Origin: Alphaproteobacteria bacterium
GTDB taxonomy: Bacteria; Pseudomonadota; Alphaproteobacteria; Caulobacterales; Aquidulcibacteraceae
Length of the DNA: 64,000 nt
Assembly (NCBI GenBank): GCA_027485915.1
Contig: JAIXQA010000043.1
Coordinates: 54,051-118,050 of the forward strand
Direction of reading: 5' to 3'
Part shown: piece after piece, positions 38,016 through 46,706 of the stretch
How positions within the stretch are numbered: the stretch's first letter is position 1
Layout of the letters: the number at the start of each line of letters is the position of its first letter
Program-made: the position numbers and the translations under genes
Notes under the pieces: model-generated
What the model saw: only the letters and a program-made list of their open reading frames with translations
Database searches by the model: none
What the model was told of the DNA's origin: nothing

Positions 38016-39976
38016 TGGAAAAGCCACTCAAAGGCGCACACGAAAAATCGCTATTGATTGATCAGCACAGTCTTAAGTCACAATTGCGTTTCTTGACATG
38101 CGGCTCGGTAGACGACGGCAAGTCCACGCTCATTGGTCGATTGTTGTTTGACGCGAAAGTTTTAACGCATGATCAGCTTGAGAGTTTGCGTGCAAACTCT
38201 GGAGGGTTTGCGTCCAACCCTGCTAAACTAGACTTCTCCCTGCTTCTTGATGGATTGAGTGCGGAACGTGAGCAGGGCATCACAATTGACGTTGCTTATC
38301 GCTTTTTTACCACTGTTCGTCGAAGCTTTATTGTTGCCGATTGTCCAGGCCACGAACAATACACTCGGAATATGGTCACCGGCGCATCAAACTGTGAACT
38401 CGCGATTTTACTCGTTGACGCGACCAAGGGCATTCTTCCCCAAACTCGCCGGCATAGCCTAATTGCAAGCAAGCTTGGCATTAGAAATATCGTCTTGGCG
38501 GTCAATAAAATGGATCTCGCTAACTGGGATCAAGAACGTTTTGATAGCATCGTAAACGACTTTGACCAGTTTTCAGTCGGCCTTGGCTTTACTGAGGTTA
38601 CGGCCATCCCACTGAGCGGACTTCTTGGCGCTAATGTAGTCGATCGTAGTCAAAGGATGCCGTGGTACCAAGGACCATGCCTTTTGGAGTACTTAGAGAC
38701 CGTGCCAAGTGTCGATCACGAAACGATGGACACGCCATTGCGCATTATTGTGCAGGGCAGTGTGATTAATTCGCTCGGCCGGGGCGATACATATCATCGC
38801 GCCATTACAGGATTTGTGGCAGCCGGTACTGCCACAATCGGTGCAGCTGTCAGGATCATGCCCTCAGGAAGAACAACAAGTATCTCTGAGATATTGATGC
38901 CATCAGATGCTGACAATGGTGTCCAAGTTGGCCGCGCCATTACCTTCACACTGGCTCAGGAAACAGATTGCGGGCGCGGCAGCTTGGTGTGTGCTCAAAG
39001 TAGTGCGCCCCAGATGGCGGACGCCTTTGTTGCAGATTTGGTTTGGATGTCTGAAGATCCGCTACTTATAGGCCAACGCTTCTGGTTGAAAATCGGTGCC
39101 AATACCACTGTGGCAACAGTGATCGCCATCAATCATCGATTGGATATAAACACTGGGAAGTTATGCCAGGCAGAATCGTTGGAATTGAACGGCCTAGGTG
39201 AGGTTGTGATTGAAACAACAAAGCCTTTTGCTTTTGAGGCCTATGCCAATAACAAGGCCTTAGGCGGCTTCGTTTTGGTTGACCGGCTGTCACATGCAAC
39301 GGTGGCGGCAGGGATGATTGATCGGTCGACGAATATTGCGTCGGAGAATCTTCATTGGCAATTTACTGAGATCGATGCGGAAGCACGCGCAGACCTAAAA
39401 GGGCAATTCCCGCTTGTTGTGTGGCTAACGGGGCTGTCCGGCGCCGGGAAATCAACCATCGCAAATTTGGCGGAAAAGAGGCTGTTTGAACTGGGTTATC
39501 ATACCTATCTGCTAGAAGGTGATAATCTGCGCTATGGCTTAAATCGCGATTTGGCCTTTTCACCTGAAGATAGACGCGAGAACATCAGGCGTGCTGGCGA
39601 GGTAGCTAGGCTCATGACAGACGCGGGGCTCATTGTGATAGCCGCGTTCATTAGCCCGTTTCTGGCGGACAGAGCAGCCATTCGGCAAATGATGCCCACA
39701 GGCCGCTTCTTGGAAGTTCATGTCCATGTTTCTCTCGAAGAGGCAGAAAGGCGTGACCCAAAGGGGCTTTATCGGAAAGCTCGGTCCGGAAAACTCAAAG
39801 GCTTCACCGGCATCGATAGCCCATATGAGCCAGCGGTTGCCCCAGAGATGTATATTGATACTCAAGCCTTGAGCGCTGCGGAGGCGGCCGACCAGATTGT
39901 GGCCGAGATACTCGCGCTACAAGCGAGACAAAACAGTCCTACGATCCCGAAGACCTCTTCAACAGATACGCCTTAA
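38015..39976 (+). CDS. cysNC: Sulfate adenylyltransferase subunit 1 / APS kinase fusion
   Basis: The 653-residue bifunctional enzyme combines a CysN GTPase with an APS kinase. In the GTPase part the G1 loop is GSVDDGKST (residues 30-38), G3 is DCPGHEQYTRNM and G4 is NKMDL. The C-terminal kinase has Walker A GLSGAGKST (about 474-482), followed by LEGDNLRYGLNRDLAFS and AAFISPF. Together with CysD it turns sulfate into PAPS, the sulfuryl donor. It is coupled to cysD and lies inside a polysaccharide cluster that also has a sulfotransferase (49458-51917). Confidence 0.96.
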   Translation: MEKPLKGAHEKSLLIDQHSLKSQLRFLTCGSVDDGKSTLIGRLLFDAKVLTHDQLESLRANSGGFASNPAKLDFSLLLDGLSAEREQGITIDVAYRFFTTVRRSFIVADCPGHEQYTRNMVTGASNCELAILLVDATKGILPQTRRHSLIASKLGIRNIVLAVNKMDLANWDQERFDSIVNDFDQFSVGLGFTEVTAIPLSGLLGANVVDRSQRMPWYQGPCLLEYLETVPSVDHETMDTPLRIIVQGSVINSLGRGDTYHRAITGFVAAGTATIGAAVRIMPSGRTTSISEILMPSDADNGVQVGRAITFTLAQETDCGRGSLVCAQSSAPQMADAFVADLVWMSEDPLLIGQRFWLKIGANTTVATVIAINHRLDINTGKLCQAESLELNGLGEVVIETTKPFAFEAYANNKALGGFVLVDRLSHATVAAGMIDRSTNIASENLHWQFTEIDAEARADLKGQFPLVVWLTGLSGAGKSTIANLAEKRLFELGYHTYLLEGDNLRYGLNRDLAFSPEDRRENIRRAGEVARLMTDAGLIVIAAFISPFLADRAAIRQMMPTGRFLEVHVHVSLEEAERRDPKGLYRKARSGKLKGFTGIDSPYEPAVAPEMYIDTQALSAAEAADQIVAEILALQARQNSPTIPKTSSTDTP

Positions 39977-39996
39977 CTAGCTACGGAGTGCCAAAA

Positions 39997-42558
39997 TTGA
40001 GCTCTAACGCGCACCTTGTCGACGATAAAGCGGCATCCTTTATCATGCGCGACGCCAACGACGTAAAGTGCGGTTACGCTTTATTCTTGCTTAGGCTACC
40101 TGAAAGCGACAGCCATGTGGCTGGCTGGATTGGCAAAAGCCTTGTGGAACTCGCCAACACATTTTTAGCCTCGGATGAATTCAGCTTTCGGTTGGCCCCG
40201 CGCTTAGATGCACAACCCGGTAGTCAGCCCACTTTTGGCATCGTTTCAGGCGACGTCTCGATCTTGTTTCGTTATGCGATGCAGCGCTTTTGCGAGCTAA
40301 ATCCTTCAAGCTCGCTAACTGGCATGAGTGGTTGGCGATGGACTCTATTTTGGCTCTTGATGCGAGAGCCAATGCGAGAAGTGGGCCGAAAGGTGACGCT
40401 TGCACGTGGGTCGGTTTACCAAGCGCTGTGTGAGCATGTGACTTGGGATCAATTCGGTAGCCTTGTCGAAGAATCTTTAGAGGCCAGTCACCTGCGCACA
40501 ATTCCTCGTACACTCCCTACAGGCGGCGAAGTTGTATCAATCGACTCTTACGGCATAGCAGGCCGCTTTGATCCAAACTCTTGCGGGTCGGGGTTCGGCC
40601 CACAGGCCTATTTTTGCAACCAAAGGATTTGGCCAGTTTTTCAGGAGACTGAAACCGCGGGTGTGAATTGTCGATTCTTCATTTCCTTTGAATTGAAAAC
40701 CACGGCAGCGGCGCTCATGCGTGCTTTAGAAAGCAAATTACAACGCCAGCGACGCGGGGAACCTTCCGAAGAGACAGAATTATTCTCAGTTGTTCTCACC
40801 AACAGCAATCAACAAGAGGCAAGCCCTGCTGCAAGCCGGCTCACTTGCCCAACAGATGCACAAGCGCTTCAATTCTGGGCCGACCTTTTCGACATGGACC
40901 TAGATGATGACGCAGCGACCACGCGTCTGGAATTATCCGCAAATCGTGCACATTGGGCACGCGCGACAGCACTCCCTCAAATCATAGCATTTTATCTACC
41001 CCAGTTTTATCCGTTCTCTGAGAATAATGCGGCGTGGGGGGAAGGCTTTAGCGAGTGGACAAATGTTGTGACCGCGCCAAAGTTGTTTGCTGATCACATG
41101 TCCCCCCTAATTCCCGCCGACTTAGGTTTTTATGATCTAAGATCACGCGATGTTCGCGCGCGACAAGCTGAACTTGCCCTGCAAAATGGCATAAACGGCT
41201 TTTGCTACTATTTTTATTGGTTTTCAGGACGTCAAGTTATGGGCGACGTGATCCAAAGAATTCTGCGCGATGGCGAACCCTCCCTGCCATTCTGTTTGTG
41301 TTGGGCCAACGAAACTTGGAGTCGTCGTTGGGATGGCTCGGAAGAAGAAGTCATCATTGCGCAGAACTATGATGCCGCTGCCGATGCAGCAATTGTTGAC
41401 GATTTGGCACGCTTCTTTGACGACCCGAGGTATATCCGAATAGATGATGCGCCGCTTTTCCTGATTTATCATCTGTCCATGATGCCAGAGCCAGAAAAGT
41501 TCATCCTAAACCTTCGCACGCGCGCTAAGGAACTCGGCTTTCCTAACCTTATGCTGGCAGGTGTGCTAAGCCATGGGGAACCTGATCCAGTAGATTTTGG
41601 TTGTGATTTCGGTGTGCAGTTTCCCCCTCATGAAATGGGTGTAAGAGCTCTGGACCCTGCTGCCCTTGGTGCCGACAGGTCATTTGAGGGGCAAATTTAT
41701 GATTACGAAGCAGCCGCATCGGCGGCTCTGGCGCAAAGGCGAGGTTCCAAATGGTTTCCCGGTGTTATGCCACGTTGGGACAATGCCGCCCGACGTGGTT
41801 CCAAAGCACATTTGTTCCACAATGCCACACCTCAAGCTTTTGAAGCTTGGCTGCGAACCGCAATCGCGAAGACGCGCAAAGAAAACCCATCTGCACCTTT
41901 CGTTTTTGTGAATAGTTGGAATGAGTGGGCCGAAGGTGCCGTGTTAGAGCCTGATCGCGCGTCTGGAAGATCTTATCTCGACGCCGTCCGCAACGCCGTA
42001 TCCAAACCAATCGGGACTTGCGTCGAACTAGGTGTTGAAGGCACCAATGAGACAATTGCTGCACTGGTTAATGAGAACAAATTCTTGGGAAGTTGGCTCT
42101 CCAACTTAATGCCTATTCTGAAAACAGGTCCGCTACGATCTGGTTATCCCCCTGTTTGCTTGGATTTTACGATTGAAGCCGGTCAAGGCTGCCAGCTCAG
42201 ATATGTTGACGGCTTAGCGCAAACAGCATTGCCCGATATGCAGCAAGGTACATCGTGTCTGCTTGGAGGTTGGACCATTGGCCAGCCAAAAGCAAAGCCA
42301 CTTTACCACTATCTCTTGATCGAAGCAGCGCAGGGTGGGCCCGCTTGGTTTGTCCCATGTGTTACTTCGGCTGCAACTAACGATCACTACGGCACGCTTG
42401 CGTCAAACAACGCAGGTGGTTCAGCTTTTCAGGTTGGCTTTCAAAGTAGAGAGCTCTCCCCTGGGATTTACAGACTATCCATTCTCGAAGTGACAGCCGA
42501 CGCGTGCTTCAAGTCAACACTTCAGGATAATTTGGTAGTATTAGAGCCAACTAGATGA
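39997..42558 (+). CDS. WbsX (GH99-like) protein with N-terminal DUF4214-like region
   Basis: The 853-residue protein has a central WbsX domain (about residues 325-680): IAFYLPQFYPFSENN, WGEGFSEWTNV, NGFCYYFYWFSG, LCWANETWSRRWDG and NSWNEWAEGAVLEPD, typical of GH99-like proteins in O-antigen clusters. The N-terminus has a GYALFLLRLPESDSHVAGW and FLASDEFSFR pattern resembling DUF4214. The remaining N-terminal part and the C-terminal 170 residues are unassigned. I choose TTG 39997, as GGAG at 39985-39988 is 8 bases upstream, over GTG 39988, which overlaps that site. It overlaps the next glycosyltransferase (ATGA). WbsX activity is not well known; glycan transfer or processing is likely. Confidence 0.82.
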   Translation: MSSNAHLVDDKAASFIMRDANDVKCGYALFLLRLPESDSHVAGWIGKSLVELANTFLASDEFSFRLAPRLDAQPGSQPTFGIVSGDVSILFRYAMQRFCELNPSSSLTGMSGWRWTLFWLLMREPMREVGRKVTLARGSVYQALCEHVTWDQFGSLVEESLEASHLRTIPRTLPTGGEVVSIDSYGIAGRFDPNSCGSGFGPQAYFCNQRIWPVFQETETAGVNCRFFISFELKTTAAALMRALESKLQRQRRGEPSEETELFSVVLTNSNQQEASPAASRLTCPTDAQALQFWADLFDMDLDDDAATTRLELSANRAHWARATALPQIIAFYLPQFYPFSENNAAWGEGFSEWTNVVTAPKLFADHMSPLIPADLGFYDLRSRDVRARQAELALQNGINGFCYYFYWFSGRQVMGDVIQRILRDGEPSLPFCLCWANETWSRRWDGSEEEVIIAQNYDAAADAAIVDDLARFFDDPRYIRIDDAPLFLIYHLSMMPEPEKFILNLRTRAKELGFPNLMLAGVLSHGEPDPVDFGCDFGVQFPPHEMGVRALDPAALGADRSFEGQIYDYEAAASAALAQRRGSKWFPGVMPRWDNAARRGSKAHLFHNATPQAFEAWLRTAIAKTRKENPSAPFVFVNSWNEWAEGAVLEPDRASGRSYLDAVRNAVSKPIGTCVELGVEGTNETIAALVNENKFLGSWLSNLMPILKTGPLRSGYPPVCLDFTIEAGQGCQLRYVDGLAQTALPDMQQGTSCLLGGWTIGQPKAKPLYHYLLIEAAQGGPAWFVPCVTSAATNDHYGTLASNNAGGSAFQVGFQSRELSPGIYRLSILEVTADACFKSTLQDNLVVLEPTR

Positions 42559-43442
42559 CCTTGGTATCAGTGATCATACCCCTGTACAATCATGAGGCCT
42601 ACATTACCGCTTGTCTTGAAAGCGTTGCCGCACAAACACATCCTGAATTAGAGTTGGTCATTGTGGATGATCATTCGACCGACAGGAGTTTTGATCTCGC
42701 GCGTATGACAATTAATGGCATGCAAGATCGCTTCGCCCGCATCAAGCTGGTGCGAAATAGCCGCAATCGGGGTGCGGCTTTTTCTTTAAATCGCGGCATT
42801 GCGGTGGCCAAAGGCTCCATTCTCACGTTCTTAAACTCAGACGATCTTTATGTCCCAGAGCGCCTCACGACCATTCTGGATGCCATGGCACAAAAAAAGC
42901 GCAGATGGGGCTTCTCGAGAATAGACCCCATCGGACCAGATGGGTTCCCATACTGGGCAAGTCGAGAAGCCCATATATTCAGCATTGAGCCAGCCCAGTT
43001 ACAGCATGCCTTTCCAGCGCCTTCATGGTCTCTGCTTCAGCTTCAGGCTAGTATATCGACCGGGAACATTGTGGTTACTCGGGAACTGGCGCTTGCCGTT
43101 GGCGGATTCCAGTCGCTGTCTTATTGCCACGATTGGGCATTTGTCTTGGCCTGTGCATGGCACGATGAGTTTGTTTTCGTCGACGAGCCACTTTATAAGT
43201 ATCGGTTCCACGGAAACAATAGTTTCTCAGGTCTCAGCCATTTGGTTTCCAACGACGCCGGGACTGTTTTGCGTAATCACCATATTCGCGCATTAACAGC
43301 ACCAGGCCCAAATCCGACCTATCCATCACCCCTTTTTGGTTCATCGCTTTATCAAAAAGTTGCGGCACAGCTAGATTTGGAAGGCATTTGCGCGGCAGAT
43401 TATGCCCCCTATAAAAAAGGCCACCGGACAATAAACTTATAG
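42555..43442 (+). CDS. Glycosyltransferase family 2
   Basis: The 295-residue GT-A enzyme starts LVSVIIPLYNHEAYI and has the family's first acidic motif in VIVDDHSTDRS, the metal-binding FLNSDDLYVPERL, and a CHDWAFVLACAW segment in place of the usual ED motif. It lacks membrane helices, so it is a cytosolic single-addition enzyme. Its ATG overlaps the TGA of the WbsX gene (ATGA) and the two are coupled. The donor cannot be assigned. Confidence 0.9.
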   Translation: MTLVSVIIPLYNHEAYITACLESVAAQTHPELELVIVDDHSTDRSFDLARMTINGMQDRFARIKLVRNSRNRGAAFSLNRGIAVAKGSILTFLNSDDLYVPERLTTILDAMAQKKRRWGFSRIDPIGPDGFPYWASREAHIFSIEPAQLQHAFPAPSWSLLQLQASISTGNIVVTRELALAVGGFQSLSYCHDWAFVLACAWHDEFVFVDEPLYKYRFHGNNSFSGLSHLVSNDAGTVLRNHHIRALTAPGPNPTYPSPLFGSSLYQKVAAQLDLEGICAADYAPYKKGHRTINL

Positions 43443-43749
43443 CAAAGCTGGTCACGTTTCAGATCTGCCGGCCTCTGACATTGTCGGAGGCTGAATTATT
43501 GATGGCTCTTTCAGAAAGCATCAATGAGGAAGCCATTGGCTTTTTGGGCTAACCCACTCGCCGCCCGCTTTGGTTATCATGAAACAATTTTGTCCGGCCA
43601 ATTGTAGCCACTGGTCTCAATTTTCGGTCACGCTAACTTGGACTACCGAAGTATTCTGCAAATAGGCCGCATCCTCGAATGCCAAGGGCATGGTTGCAGC
43701 AGCCGTTTCAGCGCGAATAAGGCCCACACGAAAATCGGGTATATCTAAG
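43443..43749. other. Gap holding a stem-loop and a possible gene remnant
   Basis: This 307-bp stretch lies between the convergent GT2 gene and the coiled-coil gene. It contains the hairpin at 43471-43491 and, on the minus strand, a protein-like frame ending at 43617 (listed separately). No complete gene is visible. Confidence 0.5.
43471..43491 (+). terminator. Stem-loop after the GT2 gene
   Basis: GCCTCTGAC and GTCGGAGGC form a 9-bp stem (one T-G wobble) with a 3-base loop, 28 bases after the GT2 stop. No T-run follows, so it may be a weak terminator or an mRNA-end hairpin only. Confidence 0.35.
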
Positions 43750-43763
43750 TTATTGACGCATTT
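43617..43763 (-). pseudogene. Possible remnant of a C-terminal beta domain
   Basis: In the frame next to the end of the coiled-coil gene, the minus strand reads about 48 plausible residues (DIPDFRVGLIRAET through FEDAAYLQN and VVQVSVTEN) before a stop. The alternation of hydrophobic residues and the position resemble the end of the WbsX protein at 39997-42558 (GIYRLSILEV then NLVVLEP). It has no start or ribosome site. It may be a decayed gene end or a frameshifted extension of the coiled-coil gene; chance is also possible. Confidence 0.3.
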
Positions 43764-44265
43764 TATCGACGCCAATCGCACTCGACAACGTCTTGTTCTC
43801 AAGGATTAGCCAGTCCAGACGCGCGGCTTGCGCTTCCAATTGGCCGGTCAGGGCGGCGATCTGTCTATCGCGATCTTCCAATTCATCCCAAGCCTTTTGC
43901 ATAGCGGCTTGAACATCAGGCTGCAGCAAGCTTTGCGACTGACCTTTAGTATGAGCCTCATCCACCAATTGTTGGCGCAACGAGGCTATTTCTTCATCGC
44001 GAAGTCGTATTTCCTCAAAACTATTCTCAAGGAATTGTTGCTTCTTCTCTAGCTCAACCCAAGCTTCATTGAGCGCAGCCTGGAGAGGCCCATCTCCATT
44101 ATCTGGGCCATGTTGGGCCTGATCAGCCGCAGCTTGCTTCAGCAGATCAAGCTCCGCCTGCAAGCGATTTGCGGTATCGACCGCGTCTTGCATATAGCGT
44201 TGCTTGCGCTCTAGCTCAGCCCAAGCCTCTTGCAAGGCAGCTTCCAATTCGGCCTCTCGATTCAT
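43750..44265 (-). CDS. Coiled-coil protein with three Trp repeats
   Basis: The 171-residue protein is a near-continuous charged helix. It has three copies of the repeat also found at 33155-34421: ALQEAWAELERKQRYMQDA (Trp15), ALNEAWVELEKKQQFLENS (Trp69) and the diverged AMQKAWDELEDRDRQIAAL (Trp126), 54-57 residues apart. A further segment, RDEEIASLRQQL, resembles the EIARL motif of the other two. I choose ATG 44265 (AAGGA upstream), since the earlier in-frame ATG at 44319 adds a non-helical leader. It follows the methyltransferase gene. The function is unknown. Confidence 0.75.
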   Translation of the reverse strand: MNREAELEAALQEAWAELERKQRYMQDAVDTANRLQAELDLLKQAAADQAQHGPDNGDGPLQAALNEAWVELEKKQQFLENSFEEIRLRDEEIASLRQQLVDEAHTKGQSQSLLQPDVQAAMQKAWDELEDRDRQIAALTGQLEAQAARLDWLILENKTLSSAIGVDKMRQ

Positions 44266-44388
44266 GCGTGTGTTCCTTGTCTTTTTAATGCCCAGTTTTG
44301 CCGGTTTGGCCCACGGCACGGGACGGTAAAGTGACGTCGATTTAATTCATGCCAGACTTTACGCACGGTGTGAACGTCTAGCTCGACC

Positions 44389-45204
44389 TCAAAGGCCAAA
44401 CTTTGAGGCAACATGGAAGAGCCGTTCAGAGCTACCATACACAATGCGCGCCGCTTCCAAATATGATATGTTCTTGAAAAGGCTATAATGATGCGGGTCG
44501 GGCGCACGGCCGAGCGCACGATCACACAAGAAAGCGATCTTGTCACCCTCGGCAGGCTCCGTCGTCCAATCTTCATACTTCATAGCTTGAACATGAAATA
44601 ACCAACCCTCGTCCAACTTTATTGAAATGGGTATGAAGCCAGCCGCGAGTAGGTGAACGCGTAAGGTTTGCTCCGTAAAGCCCGTGTAATGAAAATCACC
44701 CGGATGCGCTTGGCTTCCAAACATGCAGACGGTCATGCCATAATGATACTCAAACGTTTCGCGCGCGCGCATCATATCCACGACGCCATAAATGCTGCTT
44801 GTTTGAAGCTCTAGGCGGCCACCGAGTTGAAGATAGCGCGCCCATTGTAAAAGGGCTGAAAGTGTTTCCGTCCGGGGAATGTGCTCCAAAACATCCTTGG
44901 CCAAAACTTTGTGGAAATAGTCTGTGGGAAGGTCGTCGGCATTATCGGCATTAACAAGGAAATCTGGCTCGCAAGCGGGATCCATGTCGATATTCAAATA
45001 GCCAGGTCGCTTATCGTAGCCGCATCCAATGTTTAGCATGCGCGACATGATTGTCGGTTTAGCAGTGGCTGCGTCACTTAAATTTTCTGAACTCGCCTTG
45101 GCTTCAGATGGTCCCAACGTCGCCAGACTAATAGGGCTATTTGTATGCGAAGCTGCTGGGGTTTCTCGAAATATCCGTCCAAAAGGATTGCTTATTCCCG
45201 GCAT
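44389..45204 (-). CDS. SAM-dependent methyltransferase with DUF4214-like tail
   Basis: The 271-residue protein has a class I methyltransferase core: LNIGCGYDKRPGYLNIDMD (motif I, near residue 57), FHKVLAKDVLEHIPRTET and LQLGGRLELQ. This type commonly methylates glycans or lipids in polysaccharide clusters. The first 50 residues are low complexity and may be disordered. The last 50 residues (FLCDRALGRAPDPHHYSLF then YLEAARIVYGSSERL) match the short helical DUF4214 pattern, also seen in the WbsX protein at 39997. It is followed by the coiled-coil gene on the same strand. Confidence 0.78.
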   Translation of the reverse strand: MPGISNPFGRIFRETPAASHTNSPISLATLGPSEAKASSENLSDAATAKPTIMSRMLNIGCGYDKRPGYLNIDMDPACEPDFLVNADNADDLPTDYFHKVLAKDVLEHIPRTETLSALLQWARYLQLGGRLELQTSSIYGVVDMMRARETFEYHYGMTVCMFGSQAHPGDFHYTGFTEQTLRVHLLAAGFIPISIKLDEGWLFHVQAMKYEDWTTEPAEGDKIAFLCDRALGRAPDPHHYSLFKNISYLEAARIVYGSSERLFHVASKFGL

Positions 45205-45638
45205 TTTTTGACCTCATTTTTCGCGATGCCATGAAAAGCTGGCCAATAGGAACGCTGTGTCTATGACAAGCCCCAAAGGGGGTCAACCCAGATCGGCGTC
45301 GATATAAGGTTGCCATCTTCGTGGTCACCCAATCCTCAAGATGGTGGGAGTTTAAGACACGTTGGCGACAGGGGATCGTGAACCTGATCTGTCCGTACGC
45401 TCGGCGCTTTATGGCCGATCGCGCTGCGTTTCGGGGCGCGTCCCCTTGCCTGCATGAGGCATCCGACCTTTGTCTAGTTTCAGCCAGGAATGAAAACCAG
45501 GATCAACTTATCATTCGGCACGGAGCGGGCCATTAGGGCTCTCAATAAGGGGATGGTCGATTGGATGGTTGGGGCATGCGGGTAGCTTCCGATTTAGTTG
45601 GCATGTCTCGCGTCAGCGAAATTTAAAATGCCAATTCG
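45205..45638. other. Intergenic stretch without a convincing gene
   Basis: This 434-bp stretch separates the end of the PhyH gene from the start of the methyltransferase, both on the minus strand. A plus-strand frame of 71 codons (45321-45536) begins with GTG but has no Shine-Dalgarno and no recognisable features. It should hold the methyltransferase promoter; none is clear. It is longer than the other gaps in the cluster and may be a degraded gene. Confidence 0.45.
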
Positions 45639-46619
45639 CTACCTGAACTCTGAAGGGGATCGCGGACCCTGGTGCATCACCTCAACAGTTGCATGCCTAG
45701 CAAATTGCCGACCGTCAAATTCGTCCATTTCCCAATATGATTCTAAAGGCAAGGAGCGCTGCGGGTTAAAGAAAGCATTTGCTTGATAGACTGGGGTGCG
45801 CGCAGCCACGGTATGCATAACAATTGAGTGACGCGTTTTTGTTCGGTCTTCAATTATACTCCCGCCATGCGGCAGTTGAGGGTGCCAAATCAATACGTCC
45901 CCACGATTTAGCTCAACTTTTTCTTTCTCTAAGTTGTTGGATTTGCACTGTTCGATTACGATGTTTTGATAGTCATCAAAGAGGCCCGAAGGGACCGCAG
46001 GTACTGCGTCCAAACTTCCAAAATGTTCCACCGCCAAGTTGGCTCGATTGATCTCATTGATCAGGTGGCCACCTCGTACAACTTCTAAGCACCCGTTCTG
46101 CTGTGTCGCATCTTCAAGAGCGAACCACATTCCAAAGTAATTGTACTCAGGTCTCGTCGTAAAATAAGGGGTGTCGCGATGTATCGTCTGCGACGAGCCA
46201 CGCTCGTAATAAAGGCTTGTGTAAATTGATGTCGGCCCTCCAAAAAGCACATCTTGAAAGGCGAGAGCATTTTTCGCCGCCGCAAATAACTTGAGCAATG
46301 GTGGGAAAGCTAAATGTAAGTTTACGATACGATGTAGGTAACCAAATTCGTCTCGAAAGGGGTCGAAATAATCAGCATTTCTGGCTGCAAACTCGTTAAA
46401 GAGCGCGACAGTTTCTCTAGTTTGCGCGTCGGAGATTTCGTTCTTAAAAACAAGAAATCCATCCTTCATGAAACGGTCCGCAAGGTCCTTATCATGAGAT
46501 GACAACCTCTTATAGCGGCTGTCGTTGGTGTAATCTGAGAACATAAACCATGGCAGAGGTCCATCGGTGTTCGCGTCAGCAGCTAAGGGAGAGGTACCAA
46601 ACATGCTTGAATTTTCCAT
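45639..46619 (-). CDS. Phytanoyl-CoA dioxygenase (PhyH) family protein
   Basis: The 326-residue Fe(II)/2-oxoglutarate oxygenase has the metal triad His147-x-Asp149 (TIHRDTPYF) and His251 (LPHGGS), with Arg263 (TRHSIV) for 2-oxoglutarate. The double-stranded beta-helix around these is complete (FGMWFALEDATQQNGCLEVVRGGH). In polysaccharide loci PhyH proteins hydroxylate sugars or lipids or modify small molecules. It follows the WbsX/RgpF gene with an 87-bp gap on the same strand. The substrate is unknown. Confidence 0.88.
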   Translation of the reverse strand: MENSSMFGTSPLAADANTDGPLPWFMFSDYTNDSRYKRLSSHDKDLADRFMKDGFLVFKNEISDAQTRETVALFNEFAARNADYFDPFRDEFGYLHRIVNLHLAFPPLLKLFAAAKNALAFQDVLFGGPTSIYTSLYYERGSSQTIHRDTPYFTTRPEYNYFGMWFALEDATQQNGCLEVVRGGHLINEINRANLAVEHFGSLDAVPAVPSGLFDDYQNIVIEQCKSNNLEKEKVELNRGDVLIWHPQLPHGGSIIEDRTKTRHSIVMHTVAARTPVYQANAFFNPQRSLPLESYWEMDEFDGRQFARHATVEVMHQGPRSPSEFR

Positions 46620-46706
46620 TAGTCGTTTGCTCCATCCTTCAGTTTCCGCGCCTAACCGCTATGTCACCTTTGATCCAAGGTGACTGAGCGACTCCGCCTC
46701 GGCTTG

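Noticed and set aside
45321..45536. Small plus-strand gene in the 434-bp gap
   Set aside because: GTG start, no Shine-Dalgarno, no recognisable features and opposite to its neighbours.
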